Shown: positions 33,047 to 41,302, numbered from the stretch's first letter. The stretch is DNA of 41,302 bases from a bacterium (GCA_021790895.1 JAJYFM010000014.1:1-41302), one strand, 5' to 3'. Notes: generated by a model not told the origin, from the sequence alone. Translations and numbers: made by a program.

Positions 33047-35778
33047 AACGAAAAGGCGCCGGTATCCCATGGGCCGTGCGGGCCGGTGTAGACGGCGATA
33101 AGATGGTGGGGGCGGAGGTAGAGAATCGCGACGTGTTGGATCGTGCGCGGCGTGATACGCGCGAGCTGTTGTTGCAAGGTCGCGTAATAATCGGCCGGGA
33201 CGCTTCCGTCGGCGATACTGAGCGCCTGTGCGGCCTGACCGCCGCTCGATTCCTCGCCGATCAAGGCGTCAGCGAGCAGACGCGTCTTCGCTTCTTCGAG
33301 CGAGGTCGCGCTGGGGGGAGCATTTCGCATCGCTTCGAGCTGCGTGCGAACGATCCGCACGGAGGCTTCGACGTTATTCGGCGATGCCGCGAACTCAATT
33401 TGTAGCGCGCCGCGCGAGCGATCGGCCTGGAGTTCGCTGGCAACGCTGTAGACGAGGCCGCTGCGCTGCCGTAACGCTTGCCAAAGGCGCGATTCGAAGG
33501 CGCCCTGCGCACCGAGCAGTTGGTTGAGCAAGCGAAACGCGAGGAAGTAACGACTATCGAGACCGACTGCGGGTTGCCCGAGTTTGACGTAGACTTGATT
33601 CGCATCGGTGATGACGCCGGCGCTCGCTTCGTGCGCGAGCGGCAACGGCGCAAGCGAGGTCTTCGGCCGGGGGCCGTGGTTCTTCCACGACCCGAATGCA
33701 GCCTCAAGGGTGCGTTCGACGATACGCGGCGCGATATCGCCGGCGACGGCGATCGATGTGAGGTCGGGTCGCCATGCCGCGTGCACGTATGCAAGAAGAT
33801 CGGCGCGACGGATCGCGGAGATCGAGGTGCGCGTTGGAATGCGCAGCGCGGGATCGCCTGGTGGAAGAAGCATTTTGTTGTACGCTTCGTCGGCGAGGAC
33901 GCTGGCGATATGCGAACGCGTACCGACGCTGTTTGCGAGTTGCCCGCGCTCCTGGTCGAGCCAGGGCTGTGCGAATGCCGGATGGCGCTCCCCGTCGGCG
34001 AGAATATCGGCGAGGTGCGCGAAATCTTCGATCCGTCCGCGAGCGCTGAACGAACTTCCGAAATCGATACTCGCACCCATGTCTTCGATCGTTTCGGTGC
34101 GCCGCTCGAACGGCATCGCGATGCTCCCGAAGTTCGCGAGGTCGGAGGCGAGGCTCGCGATTCCCACCAGCGCATTGGGTTCGAGGCTCGGCACCGACGC
34201 GATCTGCCCGCGCAGTACGAAGGTCGGGCGATCGGGTTTATATTGCACCACGATATGGATGCCGTTCGGTAACGTGAATTGCACCGGCTTGAGAACGCTT
34301 TTCGCTTGCGATGGCTTCCGAATCGCGCGCGCAATCCAGGCCGGTTCGCGAATCACGCCCTGTGGAGCGCGCGCGGTAAAATTATCGCTTGCGGTGGTGC
34401 TTGTTGCAGTACCTGTGCGGCCGGGGCTGTCGCTTGGGCTCAAGCGCCCGATCACGTTGGGCGCTCGGAGATAGCGGCGCGCGACGGCGAGCAACGAACT
34501 CGGCGTAATCGAAGCGAGGCGAGCATCCTCCGCGCCGATCTTTTCACCGACGACGCCGTAGGTGTAGCCCGCGAGGTCGCCGATGCCGACGATCGAGTCT
34601 CCAGCTTCGACGCGTTGCGCGATGGTAATACGTTTGGCGGTGCGCACGAGGCTCGGCGGGAAACCGTTGCTCAGCATCGTCGCCATCGTCGCGTTATAGA
34701 TCGCGGTCGCTGCGGCGGGCGAATGCCCGGGATTCAGCACGACTAAGACGTCGAGCAACCCTTGCTGTAACTGCGTATCTTCTTGGGCCTGAACCTGCAG
34801 CGCGACGTTACTCTGCACGAGCGCGCGATAGAACGGCGAACGCGCATCGCCGATCAAGGTCGCAAGCGTGCTGATCTCCGGCTCGCCGGGCTCGCGATCC
34901 CCGGGGACGACGTAGGCGAAATCGAGCACCTGAAACGGGAACGGAAAATTCGCGCGAACCTGCTTCCCCGTCGCCGGCGTTCCGGTTGTTTTGGGGTGCG
35001 GCGGTAACGCGCGTGATGGAATCGCACCGAAGTAGCGCTGCGCCAATGCAAAACCGCGCTTCGCCGAGATATCGCCGGCAAGGACCAACGTCGCGTTGTT
35101 CGGGGCGTACCACTCGTGATAGTAGGTGCGAAGATCGCTGACCTTCGCGGCCTCAACGTCGGCAAGCGATCCGAGCGCGGTTCGTCCCATCGGCGAGCCC
35201 GGGAAAGCTGCGGCGCGGACGCGCGAAAGCAGGCTGTAGAACGGCGAGCTTAAGTCGCCGCGAATCTCGTTGATTACCGCGCGCCGTTCGATCGCCCACT
35301 GTGCGGGCTTGAGATCGAGGTGCGCCATGCGGTCGGCTTCCAGCGCGAGCGGTACGGCAACTTTATCGGCGGGGACGACGAAGTAAAATTCGGTATAGTC
35401 GTAACTCGTCTGCGCGTTCATCTGCGCGCCGAGTCGCGCCGAAATATCGTCGATACCTGCAGCCGAAATATGCTCCGAACCACGAAACATCATGTGTTCG
35501 AGCGCGTGCGCGAGCCCGGTCTTCCCCGGTGTTTCGTAGAGCGATCCGAAATCGTACCAGACGCTCGTCTGCACCACCGGGGCCGCTCGGTCGACGGCAA
35601 CGACGACGCGCAGGCCGTTCTTGAGGCGCATCGTCGAGATGCCGCCGTCGCCGGGGCCGCGATCGTAGGGCGAGGGTACGGTCGCCGCCCGCGCGGCACC
35701 GGCGAGCAGTACCCCGCATGCAGCGGCGAGGAAGAGCGCACGTTGAAGCAATGATTTCACGGAGGCTGCATTCGGCAC
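33043..35778 (-). CDS. M16-family zinc metalloprotease (pitrilysin/PqqL-like), exported
   Basis: This 911-residue protein has a signal peptide (about 31 residues, ending ARA-A) and two complete M16 halves. The first half holds the zinc motif HALEH (His91, Glu94, His95), with the distal ligand Glu171 in AVINEIRGD, 76 residues on, as in the family. The second half (from about 490, QFTLPNGIHIVVQY) lacks HxxEH and is the usual inactive partner. The enzyme should degrade peptides in the periplasm. The GTG at 35778 and the in-frame GTG at 35760 are both possible starts and neither has a good ribosome-binding site. It is followed by the aldehyde dehydrogenase gene with a 4-base overlap. Confidence 0.93.
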   Translation of the reverse strand: MPNAASVKSLLQRALFLAAACGVLLAGAARAATVPSPYDRGPGDGGISTMRLKNGLRVVVAVDRAAPVVQTSVWYDFGSLYETPGKTGLAHALEHMMFRGSEHISAAGIDDISARLGAQMNAQTSYDYTEFYFVVPADKVAVPLALEADRMAHLDLKPAQWAIERRAVINEIRGDLSSPFYSLLSRVRAAAFPGSPMGRTALGSLADVEAAKVSDLRTYYHEWYAPNNATLVLAGDISAKRGFALAQRYFGAIPSRALPPHPKTTGTPATGKQVRANFPFPFQVLDFAYVVPGDREPGEPEISTLATLIGDARSPFYRALVQSNVALQVQAQEDTQLQQGLLDVLVVLNPGHSPAAATAIYNATMATMLSNGFPPSLVRTAKRITIAQRVEAGDSIVGIGDLAGYTYGVVGEKIGAEDARLASITPSSLLAVARRYLRAPNVIGRLSPSDSPGRTGTATSTTASDNFTARAPQGVIREPAWIARAIRKPSQAKSVLKPVQFTLPNGIHIVVQYKPDRPTFVLRGQIASVPSLEPNALVGIASLASDLANFGSIAMPFERRTETIEDMGASIDFGSSFSARGRIEDFAHLADILADGERHPAFAQPWLDQERGQLANSVGTRSHIASVLADEAYNKMLLPPGDPALRIPTRTSISAIRRADLLAYVHAAWRPDLTSIAVAGDIAPRIVERTLEAAFGSWKNHGPRPKTSLAPLPLAHEASAGVITDANQVYVKLGQPAVGLDSRYFLAFRLLNQLLGAQGAFESRLWQALRQRSGLVYSVASELQADRSRGALQIEFAASPNNVEASVRIVRTQLEAMRNAPPSATSLEEAKTRLLADALIGEESSGGQAAQALSIADGSVPADYYATLQQQLARITPRTIQHVAILYLRPHHLIAVYTGPHGPWDTGAFSL

Positions 35779-35819
35779 TGCGGGGCCGCCGTCCGTCCAA
35801 AGCGAAGCTCGAATTCACG

Positions 35820-36107
35820 ATGACGGAGCGGCAATCGACGACGACGCTTGAAATCAAGGTGAAGCCCGGGGCGAAGCTGCCGGGCGTTCGTCGTGAAGGA
35901 GAGCATCTCGTTGTGGCGGTCGCCGCGCGGGCGATCGAAGGTGCAGCAAACGAGGCCGTTATTGCGACGCTTGCGAAAGCGCTGAAGATCGCGCCTTCGC
36001 GCATCACGATTCTTCGCGGTCACCGGGGACGCATCAAACTCCTCGGCGTCGCAGGGCTCTCCTCGGACGAATTACGCGCGCATTTGGAGCGGTTCGCAGT
36101 CGCCTAG
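35820..36107 (+). CDS. DUF167-family protein (YggU-like)
   Basis: The 95-residue product of the ATG at 35820 matches the small DUF167/YggU family: LEIKVKPGAKLPGV near the start, AVAARAIEGAANEAVIATLAKAL in the middle and ITILRGHRGRIKLLGV near the end. The family has a known fold but no settled function. Frames that begin further upstream (35718) would cross into the M16 gene and carry no homology. The gap to the divergent M16 gene is about 41 bp. It converges on the DUF5694-like gene with a 4-base overlap. Confidence 0.88.
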   Translation: MTERQSTTTLEIKVKPGAKLPGVRREGEHLVVAVAARAIEGAANEAVIATLAKALKIAPSRITILRGHRGRIKLLGVAGLSSDELRAHLERFAVA

Positions 36108-36925
36108 GGCGATTCGTTCAAATATCGTAACGGGTCGACGTTCACCAAGTTGGGGTTCAAGCGCACGAACTGCCGCTGCAGGAACTCGTGCCCCTGCCCC
36201 ATGAGGACGACGACACGATCTCCGGGACGAATGACGCTGAGGATATTCGAGAAGATAAAGCAGTTGCGCGTGTACCACTGCGCCACGTACATGCTGCCCG
36301 CCCCATCGGCGCTCCGTCCGAGCCCATCGAAGATACTGTACCAGGAGGCGTTGGCGCGAATCGACGCGTCGGTATTGAGAAAGCGTAATTCGTCAAGGTA
36401 GGTGCCGTGCAGTTGTAAGTAGGCATCGTGCGCGATCATGGCTTGCGATGGGGGATCGCTCACGCCTCTGAAGTGCGTCTTTAAAAAGGCGTCGATACGC
36501 TTTCCGCTCGGCGAGGCGTCGTCGTAGATCGATGGCCCCCAGGTGTCGACCGGATAGATCGATCGGTCGCCGGAGCGCTTTGCCAGCTTGAATCCGTATT
36601 GATAGGCTTCATCTGCGGGCAGCGTAAAATGTCCGGCGATAAATTGCCGATACTCGCGTTGGTATTTCGGATCTCCGTACGGCTCCTCGATCAGCACCTT
36701 CGTAGGGTGAAAGGCTGCGAGCCGATCGACGACGGCCGCAATCTGTGCTTGGCGTGCGGCCGAGAGCGGGCTGTCGACGTAAATGTTGTTATGAATATCG
36801 TGCCGTGCAACGAAATGGGTGATGCCGACAATCATCACGCGCGCTTTCGGCGGCTGCGCGGCGCGCAGAGTCGTGCAGGGTAGCGAGAGGGCGAGCGCCA
36901 CGAAGAAGAAGCGAAGTCGTTTCAT
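36104..36925 (-). CDS. Exported DUF5694-like protein
   Basis: With ATG at 36925 this is a 273-residue protein with a signal peptide (MKRLRFFFVALALSLPCTTL, cleavage near RAA). The mature start reads RVMIVGITHFVARHDIHNN, then a regularly spaced RQAQIAAVVDRLAAFHPTKVLIEEPYG. This pattern (VMIVGxxHF, PTKVxxE) resembles the DUF5694 group, distantly like TraB/ChaN-type haem or haemin proteins. C-terminally VVVLMGQGHEFLQRQFV repeats a typical GHxxxLxxF block. A longer frame to 37015 adds an arginine-rich extension without a signal and was rejected. Function is unknown. It lies 71 bp downstream of the truncated hydrolase gene on the same strand. Confidence 0.7.
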   Translation of the reverse strand: MKRLRFFFVALALSLPCTTLRAAQPPKARVMIVGITHFVARHDIHNNIYVDSPLSAARQAQIAAVVDRLAAFHPTKVLIEEPYGDPKYQREYRQFIAGHFTLPADEAYQYGFKLAKRSGDRSIYPVDTWGPSIYDDASPSGKRIDAFLKTHFRGVSDPPSQAMIAHDAYLQLHGTYLDELRFLNTDASIRANASWYSIFDGLGRSADGAGSMYVAQWYTRNCFIFSNILSVIRPGDRVVVLMGQGHEFLQRQFVRLNPNLVNVDPLRYLNESP

Positions 36926-36942
36926 ATCGCGTCGGGCCTTCG

Positions 36943-36970
36943 ACGCTCCGACCCTCTTTCCCAGGAGCGT
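36943..36970 (-). repeat. Inverted repeat between hydrolase remnant and DUF5694-like gene
   Basis: ACGCTCC (36943-36949) pairs with GGAGCGT (36964-36970) across a 14-base loop, in the 71-bp gap between two minus-strand genes. It may end the hydrolase transcript or form the leader of the next gene. No T-run is seen, so the terminator role is doubtful. Confidence 0.25.
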
Positions 36971-36996
36971 TGAACGCCCTCGCTCGTGCGCACCGA

Positions 36997-37730
36997 CTAC
37001 GGAACGTCGCCGCACGAAGAGTGCGCCGGCGCTCCGCGAATGCGCGCCGCGACCCGGCGGAGTACCGCAGGCTGTGCAATTTGCAGAATGCTATCGTGCG
37101 TGCCGCCGGGGATCGAACGCAGCGCGACGTTCGCTCCACGCAGGCAGAGCTGCGCGCGGAGATCGGCGGTCGCCGATGGACCGACAAGGTCGTCGGCGCT
37201 GCCCTTCACGATGAGCAGCGGAACCTGGGGAACCTGTCGGCTGGGATCGTTCTTCCGGAAATCGGCGAGCAGCGGGCCGATCGCCAACGGATGGCGGAAA
37301 TACCGATCGGTCGGCGTCGCGTTCCACCAAATATCGCGCATCAATGCGCCGGCGCAATGTTGTTGAAGCTCCGGTTGATGCCGCAGCCCAGCCGCACTAA
37401 GCACGTGCGTGAGATCGATCCTCGGATCGGAGAGCGCGATCCCCTGGATCATCATGGCAACGAGCGGAAGAATCGGGCTCGCGCTTTTCCCGTGCGCCAT
37501 AATCCGCAACGATCGTGCAATATGCGATGCCGGTGCATAGGCGACCGCTCCGAGGAGTTGCAAATCGGGACCCCAGTGCGGTGCTCCCGCCGCCGCGGCA
37601 ATCGCTGCGGTGCCGCCCTCCGAGTGCCCCATGATGACCCACCGCCGACCGATCTCGGGATCGATCTGCCGTGCCGCGCGCACGATATCGGTCAGATCGT
37701 GCGTCGATGCCTCTGCGTCACCGCGGACAG
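36997..37730 (-). pseudogene. Alpha/beta hydrolase (lipase-like), 5' end missing
   Basis: Minus-strand sequence from about 37727 down to the stop at 36997 encodes the C-terminal two thirds of a serine hydrolase. RGDAEASTHDLTDIVRAARQ leads into the nucleophile elbow VIMGHSEGGTAAIAAAA. Further on come GSADDLVGPSA (probable acid) and the IPGGTHDSILQ histidine near the end. The N-terminal part, including the first strands and oxyanion region, should lie above 37730. There the minus frame, though open to 38142, turns into arginine- and histidine-rich sequence typical of antisense. The gene is therefore broken at about 37,730. A product could still be made from an internal start but would lack a fold core. 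Confidence 0.65.
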
Positions 37731-37745
37731 CATCGTCAGCGCCGT
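37705..37745. other. Breakpoint joining two head-to-head truncated genes
   Basis: Within these 41 bases the hydrolase homology on the minus strand ends and the SGHG-protein homology on the plus strand begins; the best estimate is near 37721-37731. Neither gene has its 5' end or a promoter. Composition also changes here, from the GC-rich style of the left side to a more mixed style on the right. Explanations are a deletion or rearrangement in the genome, or a chimeric join in the assembly. Confidence 0.6.
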
Positions 37746-39258
37746 GAATGGCGGAGCGTCGGCGATATTTTTCAGCGGCCATGGAAACACGGGCGATTTG
37801 GCCTTCAGCGACGTATGTTCTGGCTCTAATGGTACGCCAATAAATCAAGAAGTATGGGGAGTTGGCGCGGCGGATCAGTCGGTGCCGAGCAACCCGTTGG
37901 GAATACCTTTCCTCGGGCATAGCGTCAAGTGGCTCTTCCTCGACAGCTCGGATACCGTGGCGCCCGATGCGAACGTGGATCCTGGCGACGATTCGGGGTC
38001 TATTGTTCCCACCGGAAGCTGGGCGAACGTATTCGGCGAGACCTCGGGCGACAATCTTCAAAACGGCCTTCAATCTGGGGCGTCGCTCCGCGGCGTGTAC
38101 GGCTATTGGCAGGCGCCCGGGATCTGTTCGAGCTATAACCAAAACACCCTAAACAGGGAATGCGACGTTACTGACTCCAAGGGCGAAACGGCGATGACGC
38201 TTTTCGTTGCCAACATCACTGGTTCGAAACCACAAGATCTTAACGACGCATGGATCCAAGCGAGCCAAAGCGCAGGAATGACGCATCGGTGGTCGATCAT
38301 TCAGGACTGCCACGCGGAAAATGATGTTTTTACGGGGCAGAATGGGAATTTCAATCAAACGCTCGGGGGAAACCTTTGCTTCACCAACCCCAACGGTTTT
38401 TCAAACATTTTAATGTCAAGTCCGGTTGCCCATACGACCTTTACGCTGGAGCCGCAGGCGCTTCAAGCGCGCGTCGTCGATGTTCCGAGTCTCTTGCAAC
38501 GCGTACAAGAAACCGTTCCAGCAGTTGGCCCGATCTCCGTGACGGATGCTAACGGTGTGCGGCGCTACGAGACTCAAAGTGGACTCACTGTTGCCGATTA
38601 CTACGGAACCTCTGGCGGCGTTGTCTATTACGGCCATATCTTGAGCAATCCAATCCAGTTTTCGCAAGCTGATGCAATTGCCACCGCCGAACAATATATC
38701 AATGAAAGCTCGGGTATGCCAAGTGATGCGGCACTTTCGTCGATCGTCCCGGTTTACACCGCCTCCGAGGGAAGCGGCAGCCGTGTTTTGATCGCCTACG
38801 AGCTCGTTTGGACTCACGATAACGCTCCCGTTGCCGGAGGCGACGCGATCGTCGTCGATATAGACGACGTTCATACTGTAACAACCGAGTGCTTGCAGCA
38901 TAAGGTCATAATTCCAACCAGCTACCAGCACCCCATTATTATTTGTGTTTCGTCCAAGACGACGGTGTCGGATGCTCCTAGTGTCCCATACTCATACTAT
39001 CTCTGGCGTGAGCCTGCCGGAACCCGCCAGCTGATGTCGGCCGGCCGCTCTACTGGTCAGGCTTCAATCGATGCGTACACCGCCTCCTTAACGCTTCCCG
39101 CACCGCAAAATGTTGTCTCCTACCGGAGTGGATATTGGACCGGGGGAATACTAAGCCGCGATTCGATCGAGCATCCGGCGTGGCTATTTACGTTGAAAAA
39201 TGGTGATGTTTTCGCGGTGGATGCTTTTTCGGGGCGAATTCTTGGGTCGAATGAATAG
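37731..39258 (+). pseudogene. SGHG-motif protein (caspase/gingipain-like fold, DUF6345-like), 5' end missing
   Basis: Coding resemblance starts at ADSIVSAVNGGASAIFFSGHGN and continues for about 505 codons. The first domain has the His-Gly signature FFSGHG and, about 60 residues on, KWLFLDSSDT. It then has LRGVYGYWQAPG and AWIQASQSAGM, in the style of DUF6345-like proteins related to clan CD peptidases. In such enzymes the second motif carries a cysteine; here that position seems to be serine. The second half contains a PepSY/FTP-like segment (DAIATAEQYINESSGMPSDAAL). No start with a signal peptide is present. The open frame upstream is antisense to the hydrolase. A GTG at 37744 would be the first internal start. 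Codon use is less GC-biased than in neighbours to the left. The family call is from memory of motifs and is tentative. Confidence 0.55.
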
Positions 39259-39325
39259 ATGCTGGAAGTATGTCGTCTCGCCGTCTTCGTGGGTTGGCAA
39301 CCATGTGAAAAAATCTAGTGGCGAA

Positions 39326-40048
39326 ATGCGCATAAGGCTTTGGAGGCGTTTGCTCGCTATCGCGTGCGTTGCAATGTTGGCAGCATGCGGCACCATAAGA
39401 ACCTGGGAGGCTGCTTCGTACGGCAACGCGCATCACGCTCAAATATCCTCGATAATCCGCGTGTTTTTATCTAAAAGTCTGGTGAAATACTACGTTGGGA
39501 TCGGACCAGTTGCGCCAATTCGAATGAAGAACGCATCTGCGTTGGCCAAGAATAAAATCTTCAAGGTCGAGCGCCTTCGCAAACCCGTTAGCGAGGCTTG
39601 GCAAATCGATACTTTTGCGCTTCGGTTCTCCTCGCAAGGAAGAGCACTAGAACGTCTTGACAAGTGGCAGAGTGTTGCGTCGAAATATCCAACTTTTTCG
39701 CTTCGAGTGGGCTTTTTGCGCTTTCGAAGCCTTGTTTCCGTTACCCCCATTGGGCCTGACGGTTCGGATCAGAAGGGCTCAGCGGCTCCGAAATATTGCT
39801 ATAGAGTAAGTTACTCAGCCCGGTTTGTCCTTACGAAAGAGGGGAGTGATCTGCGCCGTTATAGCTCGGGAGAGGATGGACCATTTGTGGGAGTTCCCTC
39901 TCTTACATATCCGCAACCGATGACAACGATTATTGATTCTGAACCGAGGTTTTCCGACGCCGGGAAATCGGTTATCGAAGTTGCTAATGTTTGCGATTGG
40001 CAAAAGCGTGGCTGGCACGTTGTCTTTCCGCCAGAGGGAAGCCTCTAG
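39326..40048 (+). CDS. Lipoprotein of unknown function
   Basis: With ATG at 39326 the 240-residue product starts MRIRLWRRLLAIACVAMLAAC, a basic start, hydrophobic core and lipobox LAAC with the lipidated cysteine at residue 21. The mature part has no recognised domain. Alternative in-frame starts are GTG at 39305 and ATG at 39251, which would put extra residues before the signal. It follows the SGHG gene after 67 bp and precedes the secretin gene by 16 bp, so it may be co-transcribed with both. The sequence is visibly richer in A and T than most of the window. A pilotin-like role for the secretin is an attractive but unsupported idea. Confidence 0.65.
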   Translation: MRIRLWRRLLAIACVAMLAACGTIRTWEAASYGNAHHAQISSIIRVFLSKSLVKYYVGIGPVAPIRMKNASALAKNKIFKVERLRKPVSEAWQIDTFALRFSSQGRALERLDKWQSVASKYPTFSLRVGFLRFRSLVSVTPIGPDGSDQKGSAAPKYCYRVSYSARFVLTKEGSDLRRYSSGEDGPFVGVPSLTYPQPMTTIIDSEPRFSDAGKSVIEVANVCDWQKRGWHVVFPPEGSL

Positions 40049-40064
40049 GCCGAAAGTCGGATGA

Positions 40065-41302
40065 ATGTGTCGCATAGTGGATGCCCTTCGCGCGTACCCT
40101 TGGCGCCGGCTTGCTTTGGCTCTCATCGCTGCGAACATCATCGGCTGTTTAACGTGCCGCACAGTGGAGGCCCTACCCGGCTACGTGCTGACGCACGCTT
40201 CGCTTCACAAGACTGCCAACGGTGTTTCAGTTCACGTCCGATTTTCGGGCGGACTCGCGCCCTATAGCGTCGTCAATCGCTCGTCAAGCTCGTTTTCCGT
40301 TATTTTTTCGCGCGCAATGGTGCGATCATCGGGGATCCATGTGCCGAGGGCGCGCGGGATCGTTACCTCGATCCGCCTTCGTCGCGGGGGAAGCAGCGTC
40401 GCGCTTGATTTCTCGACCTCGGAACCGGTGACTCCCCGGGTTGTTCCCGGGGTATCGGATCTTGTTATTTATCTTTCGCCTGTAATGGCTATGGTACCAC
40501 CAAACGCCACAGTGACGGCCGTCCCAGCCTCTTCCCTTTCGACAACCACGCAGGTCGTTCGGCTCCGGCATGCGAGCCTCGACGAGATCGCCGCGCTCTT
40601 TTCGCCATCGCCGCTGCATGGCGGCCGGTCGTTTCAAACGACCTCGATCCTCTCGCAGGCTCCGTTGAGCGGCGGCGGGTACGGCGGGCAATCCTTCGGC
40701 GGCACGCTTCTCGGCGGTTCGCTGACGCTCGATATGCGCAATCAGCTTGGGTCGCAACGCATTTCGGATAATGTCGCAATCGACCGGCGGCTCAACGCAG
40801 TTATCGTGACTGGAACGCTCGAGCAAGTCGCGCCGATCGTCGCGGAAATCAAAGCCGTCGATCGCCCCGATGCCCGGCAGACCAGCGTGCAACTCGACGC
40901 GAAGATCTTCGAGTTGACTAGCAGCGGCGCGCGGCAAGTCGGCATCAATTTCGCGCAGAATGGGCCGTTCGCGACTGCGACGCTGCTTTCGCAAACGCTT
41001 CAGAAACCACAGCTTCAGGCAACCTTTCAGGCGCAACTCTTCGCGCTCATTCAGCAAGGGAAAGGGACGCTCATCTCCGCCCCACGCCTGCGCACGCTGA
41101 GCGGAACGGAGGCCTCGATTCTCACCGGCGATGCGCTCCCGGTCGTGACGACGATTACCTACCCCGGGAATCCGCCGACCGTTCAGGAGCAGTTGCAGTA
41201 TGTCAACGTCGGCGTCCACCTTCAGGTGCGCCCCTACGTCTCCAGTAGCGGCTACGTAACGTCGGTCGTGCTCGCCGAGGTCTCCAACGTGACCGGCTTC
41301 AT
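40065..41302 (+). CDS. Secretin (PilQ/GspD-type), 3' end outside the window
   Basis: The frame is open from ATG at 40065 to the window edge, 412 codons. After a signal region with a lipobox-like ANIIGC (Cys28) comes an AMIN-like part (NGVSVHVRFSG to SVALDFST). A secretin N-domain follows, with TQVVRLRHASLDEIAALF and RLNAVIVTGTLEQVAPIVAEIKAVDRPDARQ. The secretin domain then begins (SVQLDAKIFELTSSGARQVG, LISAPRLRTLSGTEASILTGD). The AMIN domain points to a type IV pilus secretin (PilQ) rather than a type II one. The usual pilMNOP genes are not upstream. Secretins form the multimeric outer-membrane gate. A long minus-strand frame over the same bases is a shadow of this gene. Confidence 0.88.
   Translation, partial: MCRIVDALRAYPWRRLALALIAANIIGCLTCRTVEALPGYVLTHASLHKTANGVSVHVRFSGGLAPYSVVNRSSSSFSVIFSRAMVRSSGIHVPRARGIVTSIRLRRGGSSVALDFSTSEPVTPRVVPGVSDLVIYLSPVMAMVPPNATVTAVPASSLSTTTQVVRLRHASLDEIAALFSPSPLHGGRSFQTTSILSQAPLSGGGYGGQSFGGTLLGGSLTLDMRNQLGSQRISDNVAIDRRLNAVIVTGTLEQVAPIVAEIKAVDRPDARQTSVQLDAKIFELTSSGARQVGINFAQNGPFATATLLSQTLQKPQLQATFQAQLFALIQQGKGTLISAPRLRTLSGTEASILTGDALPVVTTITYPGNPPTVQEQLQYVNVGVHLQVRPYVSSSGYVTSVVLAEVSNVTGF

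Noticed and set aside
36970-37730. Plus-strand frame that would extend the SGHG protein at its N-terminus
   Set aside because: It is antisense to the hydrolase remnant, arginine- and cysteine-rich, and has no signal peptide or domain.
37731-38142. Minus-strand frame that would extend the hydrolase
   Set aside because: Antisense to the SGHG-protein coding region and lacking hydrolase features.
40326-41219. 297-codon minus-strand frame near the right edge
   Set aside because: Shadow of the secretin gene, which is open from 40065 to the edge in a plus frame.
1-41302. tRNA, rRNA, CRISPR array, transposase or integrase
   Set aside because: None of the short gaps holds a cloverleaf, array of direct repeats or recognisable mobile-element gene.

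Overview
The window is GC-rich, densely coding bacterial chromosome (mostly below 100 bp between genes) from a diderm. It carries a TolC-type outer-membrane channel, a HlyD/DHA2 efflux pair, a LolA-like periplasmic protein, a lipoprotein and a secretin. Several features fit an uncultured, GC-rich lineage such as Eremiobacterota/Vulcanimicrobiota (WPS-2) or a relative: an oxidative pentose-phosphate operon with OpcA, a transaldolase-glucose-6-phosphate isomerase fusion, frequent GTG/TTG starts and pervasive stop/start overlaps. That placement is inference from gene content only. No rRNA, tRNA, CRISPR array or transposase is visible, and no stretch longer than 300 bases lacks a gene.

Layout. 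(1) 1-3147, minus strand: a DUF59 Fe-S maturation protein overlapping a large MalT/LAL-type LuxR regulator, then a tiny membrane peptide and a partial reading frame cut by the window edge. (2) 3218-7240, plus: a small secreted glycine-rich protein, ClpC, and a WYL-domain regulator. (3) 7271-13529, plus: a secreted histidine-rich protein followed by the histidine-degradation genes hutH-hutU-hutI-hutF. Convergent to these is a class A beta-lactamase-fold serine hydrolase. (4) 14427-20651, plus: a tightly coupled operon of STAS protein, LolA-like protein, TetR regulator, EmrA-like adaptor, EmrB-like DHA2 transporter, TolC-like channel and a possible 55-residue ORF. Paired palindromic sites lie at its promoter. 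(5) 20609-29644, minus: tkt, tal-pgi fusion, gnd, zwf, opcA, pgl, i.e. the oxidative and non-oxidative pentose-phosphate pathway plus hexose isomerisation in one transcription unit. (6) 29759-31731, plus: dapD and an aminotransferase probably acting as DapC (lysine/diaminopimelate synthesis). (7) 31718-35778, minus: M16 metalloprotease and a succinate-semialdehyde-type dehydrogenase. (8) 35820-37730: DUF167 and DUF5694-like proteins and a 5'-truncated alpha/beta hydrolase. (9) 37731-41302, plus: a 5'-truncated SGHG-motif protein, a lipoprotein and the start of a type IV pilus/type II-like secretin; up to about 40060 the composition is visibly less GC-rich than the rest.

Most of the window is metabolic housekeeping in well-formed operons. 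The most unusual places are four. At about 37,730 two divergently oriented genes both lose their 5' ends at the same point. The lower-GC block to its right holds a caspase/gingipain-like SGHG protein whose expected cysteine appears to be serine. The efflux operon is led by a STAS protein without the phosphorylatable serine. Finally, two two-tier hairpins lie in short non-coding or weakly coding stretches (20488-20559 and 29670-29708).
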